DNA of 53,227 bases from the NCBI GenBank assembly GCA_020629375.1, contig JAHDDK010000003.1:75913-129139 (forward strand), given 5' to 3'. The DNA is from Acidimicrobiales bacterium (GTDB lineage: Bacteria > Actinomycetota > Acidimicrobiia > Acidimicrobiales > SHLQ01). Position numbers and translations under genes: made by a program. Shown here piece after piece: positions 1 through 7,812 of this stretch; positions within the stretch are counted from its first letter, which is position 1, and each line of letters opens with the position of its first letter. Below the pieces are notes generated by a model, which saw only the letters and a program-made list of their open reading frames with translations, did not search any database and was not told the DNA's origin.

Positions 1-1
1 T

Positions 2-682
2 GCCGAGTATCGCCAAGAGCACGGCGCCGAACTCGTCGACACGGCCAACGCCCTTACCGCCGACCGGTGGTCGGTTCGTCAATCACTCGGCCTGTTGACA
101 CTCGGCATCCAGACGAGATGTCGATCCGCGATCGGTTCGGACCCTCGTCGCGTGTGGAGCGAGGGCCTACTCACCGCCATCTTGCTGATGTCCATCACAC
201 GGACAGTCGACCTGACGATGTGGCTGTCGGGACACGTTGCTTGGGGCGATATCGAGGATTTCGAGACGTCCAGTTCTTTGTCTTGGCATCTCGCTGCTGC
301 GGTAGCCGCCTGCGTTGTTCTCTCCAGAACCACAAGCGGACATGCCGTCGCCCTCATCGCCGCCTTCGAACTCGCACCCCACGTGGCAGACATTGGTTCG
401 GCGACCCTGGCGTCGCTGCTCTTCATCGTTGCGGGCTATTCGATCTTGCTCGTCTTCCTCAATCAACATGGGACCGGTGCACGGGTCGTTTCGACGCGCG
501 TACTGGTGGTTGGTGTCAGTCTCCTTCTCATGCTTGCTGCAGTGATACAGATTCCGTTCGCCATCACGGGCATCGGTCTGGTGGCGACTACCTCGATCGG
601 CATTCTGGTCAGCCCGTGGGATCCTCGCCCGCTCGTCGCTAGTTCGGCATTCTCCTACTCGTCTTCGCACATCGCTCGCTGA
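2..682 (+). CDS. membrane protein, 5' end outside window, probably frameshifted near its 3' end
   Basis: The frame is open from the left edge, so the start lies outside. The visible N-terminus (AEYRQEHGAELVDTA) resembles the RxYPxxYRxxHGEEL opening of a common actinobacterial membrane-protein family often found beside PadR regulators; this is recalled from the family, not searched. About four to five hydrophobic segments follow. The C-terminus looks wrong: after PRPLVASSAF the frame gives the polar tail SYSSSHIAR. The -1 frame from about 643 gives a hydrophobic stretch (FGILLLVFAHRS), then a basic tail, and ends at a TGA at 721-723 that overlaps the next ATG as ATGA. That is how an intact gene would be expected to end, so a one-base loss near 640-645 is likely. 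Function unknown. Confidence 0.6.
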   Translation, partial: AEYRQEHGAELVDTANALTADRWSVRQSLGLLTLGIQTRCRSAIGSDPRRVWSEGLLTAILLMSITRTVDLTMWLSGHVAWGDIEDFETSSSLSWHLAAAVAACVVLSRTTSGHAVALIAAFELAPHVADIGSATLASLLFIVAGYSILLVFLNQHGTGARVVSTRVLVVGVSLLLMLAAVIQIPFAITGIGLVATTSIGILVSPWDPRPLVASSAFSYSSSHIAR

Positions 683-719
683 AACGCATCACCCGGGTCG
701 GTCGCGACCTTTCGACAAC

Positions 720-809
720 ATGAGCAGCTACCGCCACGTCACGCGTCCGTTCCCTGCCGAGTATCGCCAAGAGCACGGCGCCGAACTCGCCCATCACGTT
801 GGGGTCTGA
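720..809 (+). pseudogene. truncated paralogue of the preceding membrane protein (first 29 codons only)
   Basis: An ATG at 720 opens a frame that begins MSSYRHVTRPFPAEYRQEHG. It repeats at protein and DNA level the start of the gene at the left edge: bases 755-789 are identical to bases 1-35. After 24 codons it diverges and stops at the TGA inside the palindrome GGGGTCTGACCCC (801-813). The rest of the gene is missing and glnS ends just downstream on the other strand. It looks like the remnant of a tandem duplicate, cut at a palindrome that matches the core of the 29-bp repeat family in this window. The start overlaps the proposed original stop of the upstream gene, which suggests former translational coupling. 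Confidence 0.5.
755..789 (+). repeat. 35-bp direct repeat of bases 1-35
   Basis: Bases 1-35 and 755-789 are identical and lie in the same reading-frame register, each encoding AEYRQEHGAEL. The first copy may extend left of the window. The match ends at base 790. Confidence 0.9.
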
Positions 810-813
810 CCCC
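801..813. repeat. core palindrome GGGGTCTGACCCC (no outer arms)
   Basis: This 13-bp palindrome matches the centre of the 29-bp repeats at 20195, 38836, 39798, 39841 and 46057 but lacks their GTAAT/ATTAC arms. It lies 10 bp downstream of the glnS stop and supplies the stop codon of the truncated reading frame at 720. It may be a degenerate family member or a short terminator stem. Confidence 0.5.
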
Positions 814-823
814 GAAGTTGCCG

Positions 824-2518
824 TTAGGAGTTTTGGCGGCGCTTCTGGATGTTGGCCCACTCGTCTCGGAGGCCGACCGTGCGGTGGAAGATGCTCGGAT
901 CGTCGAGGTCGGCGGCGAAGTAGCCGAGGCGTTCGAACTGGACGACCTGGCCGGGCGTGACGTCGGCGAGGGTCGGTTCGAGCTTGGCGGCCAGTGTTTC
1001 CTTCACGTCGGGATTGAGACTGTCGAGGGGGTCTGACCCTCCCGACCCGGGGTGCGAGTCGGTGAAAAGCCGGTTGTACAGATGCACGGTTGCGTCGATG
1101 GCGTGTGCTGCCGAGACCCAATGGATTGTGGACTTCACTTTGCGGCCGTCGGGCGCTTGCCCGCCCGCCGTCGCCGGGTCGTACGTGCAGTACACCTCGG
1201 TCACGTTGCCGTCAGCGTCGGTCGCGGCGTCGGTTGCGGTCACGAAGTAGCCCGCCCGAAGCCTGACCTCACGTCCTGGGGTGAGCCGGAAGTACTTCGG
1301 TGGTGGTTCGAGGCGGAAGTCGTCGTCTTCGATCCAGAGCTCGCCACCGAAGGGCACCGGGCGAGTGCCGGCCGTGTCGTCTTCGGGATTGTTGATCGCC
1401 TCACGCTGATCGACCTCCCCGTCAGGCCAGTTGGTGATGATCAGTTTGAGCGGCCGAAGCACAGCCATGCGGCGCAGGGCCGTTCGGTTGAGTTCGGTCC
1501 GGATGAACGACTCGAGCAGCTCGATGTCGTGCGTCGAGTTCGTCTTGGCCACCCCGATGTGGTCCATGAACGCTCGGATCGCTGCCGGCGGATAGCCACG
1601 CCGACGCACCCCTCCGAGGGTTGGCATCATCGCGTCGTCCCAACCCGAGGCGATGCCGTCGTCGACGAGGCGAGCGAGCTTGCGCTTGGACGTGACGGTG
1701 TGGGTCAGGTTGAGCCGCGCGAACTCGGTCTGTTCGGGCTGCTCCTGTGGCAGGTCGAGGTTGTCGAGGCACCAGTCGTAGAGCGGGCGATGGGTGTCGA
1801 ACTCGAGCGTGCAGATCGAATGCGTCACCCCCTCGATCGCATCGGACTGCCCGTGCGCCCAGTCGTAGGTCGGGTAGATGATCCACGAATCGCCCGTGCG
1901 TTGATGGTGCGCCCGGCGAATCCGATACAGCACGGGATCACGCATCTGCATGTTCTCGTGGTTCATGTCGATCTTGGCCCGCAGCACCTTCTCGCCGTCG
2001 GCGAACTCGCCGTCCCGCATGCCGCGAAACAACGCCAGGTTCTCCTCGGGCGTTCGGTCACGCCACGGCGAATCAACTCCAGGGGTGGTGAATCCGCCGC
2101 GGTTGAGTGAGATCGTCTCGGCGTCTTGATCGTCGACGTACGCGAGGCCGCGTTCGGTCAACGACTCGGCCCAGGCGTAGAGCTGGTCGAAGTAGTCCGA
2201 CGCGTAGACGACTTCGGCGGGTTCGAAGCCGAGCCATGCGACGTCCTCGATGATGCCGTCGACGAAGTCCTGATCTTCGGTCTCGGGGTTCGTGTCGTCG
2301 AACCGGAGCTTGCAGACGCCGTCGTAGTCGGCCGCGATCCCGAAGTTGAGACAGATCGACTTGGCATGGCCGATGTGGAGGAATCCGTTCGGTTCGGGCG
2401 GGAAGCGGGTCTGCACCCGGCCGCCGAATGTGCCGGAAGCGTTGTCGGCGTTGATCTTCTCGCGGATGAAGTCGACCGAACCGGTCGTGGTGGTGGTGTC
2501 GTCGGGCTCCGAACTCAC
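824..2518 (-). CDS. glnS: glutaminyl-tRNA synthetase
   Basis: This cytosolic class I aminoacyl-tRNA synthetase charges tRNA-Gln. The product is 564 aa, close to the usual size. The ATP-binding HIGH motif is at residues 48-51 in PEPNGFLHIGH, and the KMSKS-like loop is VTSKRKL near 272-278. The GlnRS-specific stretch RFDDTNPETEDQDF follows the HIGH region, and the two beta-barrel anticodon-binding domains end in a conserved RTVGLRDEWA. The start is GTG and overlaps the upstream hydroxylase stop as GTGA, indicating translational coupling. Most actinobacteria make Gln-tRNA with GatCAB and lack GlnRS, so the gene suggests acquisition by transfer or lineage-specific retention. In the second barrel, HPGSGGSDPLDS is encoded by DNA containing the repeat-like palindrome GGGTCAGACCC. 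Confidence 0.95.
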   Translation of the reverse strand: MSSEPDDTTTTTGSVDFIREKINADNASGTFGGRVQTRFPPEPNGFLHIGHAKSICLNFGIAADYDGVCKLRFDDTNPETEDQDFVDGIIEDVAWLGFEPAEVVYASDYFDQLYAWAESLTERGLAYVDDQDAETISLNRGGFTTPGVDSPWRDRTPEENLALFRGMRDGEFADGEKVLRAKIDMNHENMQMRDPVLYRIRRAHHQRTGDSWIIYPTYDWAHGQSDAIEGVTHSICTLEFDTHRPLYDWCLDNLDLPQEQPEQTEFARLNLTHTVTSKRKLARLVDDGIASGWDDAMMPTLGGVRRRGYPPAAIRAFMDHIGVAKTNSTHDIELLESFIRTELNRTALRRMAVLRPLKLIITNWPDGEVDQREAINNPEDDTAGTRPVPFGGELWIEDDDFRLEPPPKYFRLTPGREVRLRAGYFVTATDAATDADGNVTEVYCTYDPATAGGQAPDGRKVKSTIHWVSAAHAIDATVHLYNRLFTDSHPGSGGSDPLDSLNPDVKETLAAKLEPTLADVTPGQVVQFERLGYFAADLDDPSIFHRTVGLRDEWANIQKRRQNS

Positions 2519-3219
2519 CCCGACAGGCTACGCGCCGTGGCCGAGAGGGGGACGTCCGACTTGTCGGCCGGGAGCGTACGCAGCGCTCGATCACCGAGAT
2601 TCGACGTCACCCCGAGCCAATAGTGCTCGTTGCGGTAGTGGTGCAGGCGGTGGTTGACCGCCAGGCGTCGGTAGAGACGCGACGTCGGCCGGTACGCCGT
2701 GTGCACCAAGAGGTGCACCCACTCGTAGTGCGCGAGCGCAACATAGGCCGCCACGAGCGCCGTGAGGAACGGCCCGAGAAGGCTGCCGCCGAAGATCAGC
2801 GCCACCGGAATCGCCCACGCCGCCGTCCATGCAGCGATCAACATCGCGAACGCCGCCGCATCGGCGCCCGACAAGAGGATCCAGCCGACATCGTGTGGAT
2901 CGAGATGATGGCGTCGATGCCCACTTCCGGTTCCGAGGCGACGCATCCGAAACGACTCATCCGGGGCATGCAAGAGCGTTCGGTGAAGAACCCACTCGAC
3001 CGGACCGATGAGGGCGATCGTGAGTGCGACGACGGCGAGGTCAGCCCACCCGAACGCCCGTCCCGTCTGCGCCGCCACTACCCGCCCCACGAGCGAGAGC
3101 GCTACCGCGGCGAGCATCACCTGGGGCGAACGCATTCGGATCCACGTTCCGAACGCCTCCTGGCGCGTCCGCAGCGTGTTCGACCGCGCGTCCGAGGTCC
3201 GATCGATGACGAAGACCAT
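2515..3219 (-). CDS. fatty acid hydroxylase / sterol desaturase superfamily membrane protein
   Basis: This 234-aa integral membrane di-iron oxygenase of the FA-hydroxylase superfamily shows the clustered histidine boxes of the family: HRTLLH, then GHRRHHLDPHD, then HEYWVH-like HYEWVHLLVH, then NHRLHHYRNEHYW. Hydrophobic segments lie between them. Members hydroxylate or desaturate lipid, sterol or carotenoid substrates; the substrate here cannot be read from sequence. The gene starts at ATG 3219 and shares 4 bp with the glnS start (GTGA). It lies 56 bp after the malate-synthase-like gene, so the three may be co-transcribed. Confidence 0.85.
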   Translation of the reverse strand: MVFVIDRTSDARSNTLRTRQEAFGTWIRMRSPQVMLAAVALSLVGRVVAAQTGRAFGWADLAVVALTIALIGPVEWVLHRTLLHAPDESFRMRRLGTGSGHRRHHLDPHDVGWILLSGADAAAFAMLIAAWTAAWAIPVALIFGGSLLGPFLTALVAAYVALAHYEWVHLLVHTAYRPTSRLYRRLAVNHRLHHYRNEHYWLGVTSNLGDRALRTLPADKSDVPLSATARSLSG

Positions 3220-3275
3220 GCCTCCACAAGTACCAGATCAGGCGGGGTGACTACGGCCCCCTGCCGGGAGGGGAT

Positions 3276-3866
3276 TCAGCCGAGCGCTGAGTGGAGGCGC
3301 GCCCCGACCTGCTCGGCGATGGAGTCGTGCTCGGCGGCGGTGACTTCGACGATGACCCGCAGCGTGTCGCGTTCGAGGCCGAAGCGATCCTCAGCCAAGG
3401 TGACCAGGTCGGACCACAAGCGAGCTTCGAACGTCGAGCGCACGTCGGGGATCGACACGATCAGTTGGGCGCCGTCGGCCCGAAGCGCACCGAGATCGGC
3501 GGCGATGGCCGTGGTCAGATCGAAGGCCGGACCGGGAATCGCACGGCCGTCGACGAGGACGGCCGGGTCGGTGACGTCCCATCCCCGGAGCGCGACGACG
3601 CCATCGATGCCATGCCGATCTGCGGTGACGGGAACGGTGTGGGTCGTGACACGGTCGAGTTCGGCGCGACGCAGCAGCAGGTCGCGACGCTTCGACCAGA
3701 AGCGACGGTGCAGCACGCCGAGCATTCGACGGGTGTGCGGGTCTCCGAGCAGGTCAACCATCGCCGGGTCGTCCGGAACGACGGTGATGTCCACGCCCGG
3801 GGCCGGGTCAGAAAAGTCGTCTCGATGACGGGTGTCGGTGCTCGTGATGTTGTCGACGACGGTCAT
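3276..3866 (-). CDS. malate synthase-like protein lacking the catalytic C-terminal part
   Basis: The 196-aa product resembles the first part of malate synthase A (about 530 aa). The N-terminal segment FWSKRRDLLLRR is followed by VALRGWDVTDPAVLVDGRAI (family: PRGWH...HVLVDGE), then FDLTTAI, and the segment around FEARLWSDL (family: LEARLWND). It stops soon after, at VIVEVTAAEHDS, where the family continues into the ET...GRWDYIFS region and the C-terminal domain with further catalytic residues. No continuation is visible downstream. The chosen ATG at 3866 follows a GAGG about ten bases upstream; longer starts run into the intergenic region. The gene is divergent from ramB, a regulator of glyoxylate-cycle genes in relatives, which fits a malate-synthase origin. 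It may be a relic or a non-catalytic paralogue. Confidence 0.6.
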   Translation of the reverse strand: MTVVDNITSTDTRHRDDFSDPAPGVDITVVPDDPAMVDLLGDPHTRRMLGVLHRRFWSKRRDLLLRRAELDRVTTHTVPVTADRHGIDGVVALRGWDVTDPAVLVDGRAIPGPAFDLTTAIAADLGALRADGAQLIVSIPDVRSTFEARLWSDLVTLAEDRFGLERDTLRVIVEVTAAEHDSIAEQVGARLHSALG

Positions 3867-4052
3867 TGCCAAAAACCTCGTTGTCTTCAGTTCGTCCGAT
3901 GTGGTTTCGCCCGATGTTGCGTCGGAGCGAACCCGCCCGTGGGAATGACGGATCACAGAAATCCATCCCTCCATAAGAATCTCGGCTCCTTTTCGCTTGA
4001 TCCAGACCCGAAAGCCGCGCAAAAGTGGAGAGAAGCGGCATTCAGCCGAAAA

Positions 4053-4065
4053 AAGAACTGTTCTT
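4053..4065. promoter_or_regulatory. 13-bp perfect palindrome in the ramB / malate-synthase-like divergent promoter region
   Basis: AAGAACTGTTCTT is a perfect inverted repeat ending 23 bp upstream of the ramB ATG, in the 222-bp space between the two divergent genes. Its place fits an autoregulatory operator for the HTH protein RamB. It does not resemble the AAAGTTTGCAAA-type site known for corynebacterial RamB, so the assignment is inference. Confidence 0.4.
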
Positions 4066-4088
4066 GGCTTTGGAGAACGGATACGCAA

Positions 4089-5531
4089 ATGGCAGACGAA
4101 CTCGACCTCGGTGTTCTCGGACACCGCATCCGGCACTATCGAAAGGCGAAGGGCATGACGCTCGGCGACCTCAGCGATGTCGTAGACAAGCCGGTCCCCT
4201 ACCTGTCACAACTCGAGAACGGGCGGGTCGAGCCGAAGATCGGGCTCCTCAATGCCCTCGCCGAGTCGCTCGATGTCGGCGTTGGCGAACTCGTCGAACA
4301 GACTGCGCCCAACCGTCGCGCCGAGCTCGAACTCGCGCTCCTCAAGGCGCAAGACGACCCGGCGTACAAGGCGCTCAACCTGCCGCACATCAAGCCCACG
4401 GCGAAGATCAGCGACGATGTTCTCGAGCACCTGACGACCTTGTGGGATCAGATGCCGCGTGGCAGTGCTGGACGGGCGCTACGTGCTGAGGACAAGGCGC
4501 GCCTCGCGAACGCCGAGCTCCGACGAGAGATGCGTGACCGCAACAACTATTTCGAGGAGATCGAGAAGGTCGTCAACGAGTCGTTGGACGCCATCGACTA
4601 CCCCGGTGTCGGTCCGCTCTCCGAACGTCACATCACCGACCTCGCATCACACTTCGGGTTTCAGGTGAAGCGGGCGCGGGGCATGCCGAGCTCGGCACGG
4701 TCGGTCACCGACCAACGCAACCGCATCATCTACATACCGCTTCGAGAAGAGGTCGAACTCCGGGCCGCTCGATCGGTGGTGCTTCAAACGCTCGGGCACT
4801 ACGCGCTCGATCACTCGGTCACCCACGACTTCTCCGACTACCTCCGTCAACGCATCGAGTCGAACTACTTCTCCGCCGCAGCCCTGATCCCGGAGAAGGC
4901 CGCCGTCGAGCTGCTGCAACGGAGCTACGACGACGACGACGTCTCGATCGAGGACATGAAGGAGTCCTTCTATGTGTCCTACGAGATGGCCGCACACCGG
5001 TTCACCAATCTGGCGACCCAGCACCTCGATCTCCCGGTGCATTTCTTGCGGTGCAGCCCAGTCGGTGTGGTGTCGAAGGCCTACGAGAACGACGGCATCG
5101 ACTATCCCTGCGACTCCGACGGCACCGTCGAGGGGATGCGCGTGTCGCGCCACTGGGGTGTGCGTCAGGCGTGGCAGGCCGGCGAGAGCTTCATGTTGCA
5201 CTATCAGCACACGACGACCGACGGTGGCGACTGGTGGTGTGCGACCTACATCGAGGACGCCGCATCGAAGCCCTACGCGGTCAGCATCGGCACGACGTCG
5301 AAGCTGGCCAAGCACTTTCGGGGTGGCGACACCATTCGACGGATCGACGCCAGGTCCGAGTCGACGGCGGCGGATCCGGCCCTGATCGAGCGGTGGGAAG
5401 CGGTCGCTTGGCCGTCAGCGGCCCAACGAAGTCACGTCCTCACCGCGCTCCCCCCCAGCCACAGCGAGTTCAGCCCCTTCCCGGGAGTGGACCTGGTCGA
5501 CGTCTACCGGTTCCTCGACCGGCAACGCTGA
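4089..5531 (+). CDS. ramB: RamB/ScfR-type short-chain fatty acid transcriptional regulator
   Basis: This 480-aa cytoplasmic DNA-binding protein has an XRE-type HTH at about residues 10-65 (LGHRIRHYRKAKGMTLGDL, then VPYLSQLENGRVEPKIGLL). A middle IrrE/ImmA-like domain follows; its expected HExxH metal site reads QTLGHYALDH, so zinc binding is doubtful. The C-terminal part is the ScfR-type region, with RCSPVGVV and DYPCDSDGTVEG. RamB in Corynebacterium and Mycobacterium controls acetate and glyoxylate-cycle genes. The divergent malate-synthase-like gene supports that role here. The ATG at 4089 has GGAG 12 bases upstream. An upstream extension of the open frame runs antisense through the neighbouring gene and is not real. 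The last 117 bp overlap the 3' end of the ferric-reductase-like gene on the other strand. Confidence 0.88.
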   Translation: MADELDLGVLGHRIRHYRKAKGMTLGDLSDVVDKPVPYLSQLENGRVEPKIGLLNALAESLDVGVGELVEQTAPNRRAELELALLKAQDDPAYKALNLPHIKPTAKISDDVLEHLTTLWDQMPRGSAGRALRAEDKARLANAELRREMRDRNNYFEEIEKVVNESLDAIDYPGVGPLSERHITDLASHFGFQVKRARGMPSSARSVTDQRNRIIYIPLREEVELRAARSVVLQTLGHYALDHSVTHDFSDYLRQRIESNYFSAAALIPEKAAVELLQRSYDDDDVSIEDMKESFYVSYEMAAHRFTNLATQHLDLPVHFLRCSPVGVVSKAYENDGIDYPCDSDGTVEGMRVSRHWGVRQAWQAGESFMLHYQHTTTDGGDWWCATYIEDAASKPYAVSIGTTSKLAKHFRGGDTIRRIDARSESTAADPALIERWEAVAWPSAAQRSHVLTALPPSHSEFSPFPGVDLVDVYRFLDRQR

Positions 5532-6128
5532 GCCCCCGTCATCCGAGTCGGCCACGAGGCTCGAAGTGCTTCTTCGAGCGCGCCAGACTCGTCGAGCGAA
5601 CAACACGACGACCGCCGTGATCACAACGGCCTGAACGCTACGAAAGACCGGGTGAGATGCGTCGGTACCGGCCAAGAACAGGTGGATCGTGGCCGACACC
5701 CACACCGCGAAGCTGGCGAAATGCACCACTCGCCACACTCGATGGGGGATCCGCCCTCGAACGAGGGACGTGATCTCGACGCACACGACCAACCAGAACG
5801 CGACGATCCCCCACGCAACCGCACCAGGTTTCCATTCGGACGCCATCGGAACAAACAGCTCCGCCCACGCGAAGTGGATGAAGTTGTCCGGAACGAGAGC
5901 GACGAGATGGATCGTCAAGAAGAGCAACGACAGCGTGCTCGTGAACCGGTGGAGGTCGAGCACCCACCCGGCTGGCAAGACGCGGGTGCCGCGAGACGAC
6001 AGAGCCAGCCCGGCAACAACCGACACGCTGAGCAGCACCCACGCCAGGATCCCGGCCGAACGCGACGTGTACCACCAGATCTGGCTGACGAACTCCACTT
6101 CCCCGACGGTCACGATTGGAGATCCCAA
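5415..6128 (-). CDS. ferric reductase-like transmembrane protein
   Basis: This 237-aa membrane protein has about six hydrophobic helices and the paired histidines expected of a b-haem ferric-reductase-like domain: DLHRFTSTLSLLFLTIHL in one pair of helices and VWRVVHFASFAVWVSATIHL later. It opens with IWWYTSRSAGILAWVLL, typical of actinobacterial members encoded with FMN-binding proteins and ApbE. The likely role is to pass electrons across the membrane to a flavinylated extracytoplasmic partner. The gene overlaps the apbE 3' end by 19 bp and is last in a three-gene operon. Its acidic C-terminal tail is antisense to the end of ramB. Confidence 0.8.
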   Translation of the reverse strand: MGSPIVTVGEVEFVSQIWWYTSRSAGILAWVLLSVSVVAGLALSSRGTRVLPAGWVLDLHRFTSTLSLLFLTIHLVALVPDNFIHFAWAELFVPMASEWKPGAVAWGIVAFWLVVCVEITSLVRGRIPHRVWRVVHFASFAVWVSATIHLFLAGTDASHPVFRSVQAVVITAVVVLFARRVWRARRSTSSLVADSDDGGSALPVEEPVDVDQVHSREGAELAVAGGERGEDVTSLGR

Positions 6129-7039
6129 CGGGTGGCCGTGACTTCATGGTCATGCCCGAACGCGAGGATGGCGGCATTCCACTGCTCGGCATGCTGCACC
6201 GCATAGGCATGGTCGATCACCGCCACCTTCGCGACGACGTCGGCCCACCAGCACTCGTCAGCGGCGACCGTTGCTGCGGCGATCGGTGATCGCGCAGGAG
6301 ATCCGCTCCTCGGGTCCAGCAAATGGTGCTGCACCGATCCGGTGGAGTCGACCCAACGACGGGTCTGCGTCGAGCTCGTGCAGATGGCGCCGCCATGTAC
6401 CGGATGCTCGCCCCACACGGTTCCGAGACGGAGAGGATCTTCGATCTGGAGTCCCCAGCCGCGTTCGGCGAGCAGCGCCCCACCGAATCGAAGGTCGCCG
6501 CCGAGCGAAACGAGCGCCCACTGCGCTCCCGCATCGAGGAGGTCAGACATGGCGATGTCGGCCGCGAGACCCTTCCCGAGTCCGCCCGGATCAAACGCGG
6601 TGCCGGGCGCGACGCGGATCGCGGCGCCGTTGATGTCGATGTCCCATTCCGTCGGCTCACGAAGTTCGACGGCGCCGGACACGGTCTCGCTGGTGTCTCC
6701 TTCGGAGACGGTCTCGAGCTTCTCGTGGCTACGGTCGTAGCCGAGCCCAACCAACGTTCTGCCGAGCCGAGGATCAAATCGGCCGCCTGTTCGTTCGTGC
6801 GCGAGGCGAGCTCGTTCGATCAGATCCTGGGTGACCGCCGAAACGTCGGTCCAACGGCCAGCGGCCAGGTTGGCACCAGTGATCTCGGAATCCGTCCGAA
6901 AACGACTCCACCGCGCTTCGAGGTCCTCGAGCCGCTGGATCGCGGCGTGGACCGACGCCGCACTGATGTCCGAGACCACGCGACACTCGGAGCCGAGCGC
7001 CCGAAAGCGCGCCTCATGGAGAATGTGATTATCGCTCAA
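6110..7039 (-). CDS. apbE: FAD:protein FMN transferase (ApbE)
   Basis: ApbE moves FMN from FAD onto a Thr side chain of target proteins outside the cytoplasm. The 309-aa product shows the family features in order: an N-terminal FRALGSECRVV strand, RFDPRLGRTLVGLGYD, INGAAIRVAPGTAFDPGGLGKG, the SLGGDLR loop, and the TSSTQTRRW...HHLLDPRSG metal and flavin-binding region. The TTG start at 7039 overlaps the upstream stop (TTGA) and has GGAGG about seven bases upstream. No clear signal peptide is visible at this start. It sits between a Thr-rich exported protein and a ferric-reductase-like protein, the usual flavin-transfer module, but no FMN_bind acceptor domain is encoded nearby. Confidence 0.9.
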   Translation of the reverse strand: MSDNHILHEARFRALGSECRVVSDISAASVHAAIQRLEDLEARWSRFRTDSEITGANLAAGRWTDVSAVTQDLIERARLAHERTGGRFDPRLGRTLVGLGYDRSHEKLETVSEGDTSETVSGAVELREPTEWDIDINGAAIRVAPGTAFDPGGLGKGLAADIAMSDLLDAGAQWALVSLGGDLRFGGALLAERGWGLQIEDPLRLGTVWGEHPVHGGAICTSSTQTRRWVDSTGSVQHHLLDPRSGSPARSPIAAATVAADECWWADVVAKVAVIDHAYAVQHAEQWNAAILAFGHDHEVTATRWDLQS

Positions 7040-7812
7040 TAGCTTCCTCCCGTCAGCGGCGGAAGCGTCGTGGCGGGCGACGACGTCGTGGTCGTGGTGG
7101 TCGGAGCGGCAGTCGTCGTCGGCGGTGCAGTCGTGGTGGGAGCCGCAGTCGTCGTCGGGGCCGCAGTCGTGGTCGGGGCCGTGCTCGTGGTTGGCGCCGT
7201 GCTCGGAGCCGCAATGGTGGTTGGGGCCGTCGTGGAGGTTGGCGCCACCGTCGTGCTCGATGCTGCTGTCGCTGGAAGAACAGTCGTCGTTGACGCCGGA
7301 ACAGCACTGCTCGGCGCGGATTCGGTAGCCGTCACCGTGCTGGTCGGGGCGGACGCAACGGTTGTGCTCTCTTGCGTCTCTGCCCTAGGCGTGGCGGTCG
7401 TCTGTGGCGCGACGGTCGCCGGCAGGCTGCTCGACGGCAAGACAGTGGTCGTCGGCCCGAACACCGTCGTCGGCGTGTCGATGACACCTCCGGGAATGGT
7501 CGACGACGAAGCCAACAGATCTTCGGCCGCTAGGGCGGTCGTGGTCGGACCGGCGAGGATCGACGATGTCGATGTCGGTCCGGCAAGTTGTCGAGTTGCA
7601 TCGACCGATCGTTCGAGTTCTTCGGTGGAGGCGAGCGCCTTCGGGATCGATGTCGGCGATGCGGTGTCGGCCGTGGACTCGTCGGCGGTGGCGAGTTCGT
7701 CGACGGCGGCGAGCGGGCCGAGGGATGCCACGACGCCGACGAAGCTCGCAGTACTCACCGCACCGATGGTCGCGCGTGTTGCTCGTAGCCCCGTCGATCT
7801 GCGTCGGCCCAC
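7036..7812 (-). CDS. exported Thr/Ala/Pro-rich protein, possible flavin-acceptor remnant
   Basis: The 258-aa product has a basic N-terminus (MGRRRSTGLRATRATIG) and one hydrophobic segment (about 15-35) that could be a signal or anchor. Nearly everything after about residue 100 is low-complexity Thr, Ala, Pro and Ser. It ends abruptly at PPLTGGSY. In related operons the protein encoded with ApbE and the ferric-reductase-like gene has such a linker followed by an FMN_bind domain whose first residues read like DGTYTG; here the frame stops just there. The GTG start at 7812 has an AGAGGA about ten bases upstream, and its stop overlaps the apbE start. Without the missing domain it could be a spacer or anchor, or a truncated acceptor. 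Confidence 0.65.
   Translation of the reverse strand: MGRRRSTGLRATRATIGAVSTASFVGVVASLGPLAAVDELATADESTADTASPTSIPKALASTEELERSVDATRQLAGPTSTSSILAGPTTTALAAEDLLASSSTIPGGVIDTPTTVFGPTTTVLPSSSLPATVAPQTTATPRAETQESTTVASAPTSTVTATESAPSSAVPASTTTVLPATAASSTTVAPTSTTAPTTIAAPSTAPTTSTAPTTTAAPTTTAAPTTTAPPTTTAAPTTTTTTSSPATTLPPLTGGSY

Noticed and set aside
1052..2110. 352-aa open frame antisense to glnS
   Set aside because: It is a shadow of a well-supported gene in high-GC DNA, with no domain features.
3257..3272. Short hairpin CCCCT-GCCGGG-AGGGG after the malate-synthase-like gene
   Set aside because: The stem is only 5 bp with no T-run, so not enough to call a terminator.
3291..4088. Long upstream extension of the ramB reading frame
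   Set aside because: It is antisense to the malate-synthase-like gene and only open because of GC bias; the HTH protein starts at 4089.
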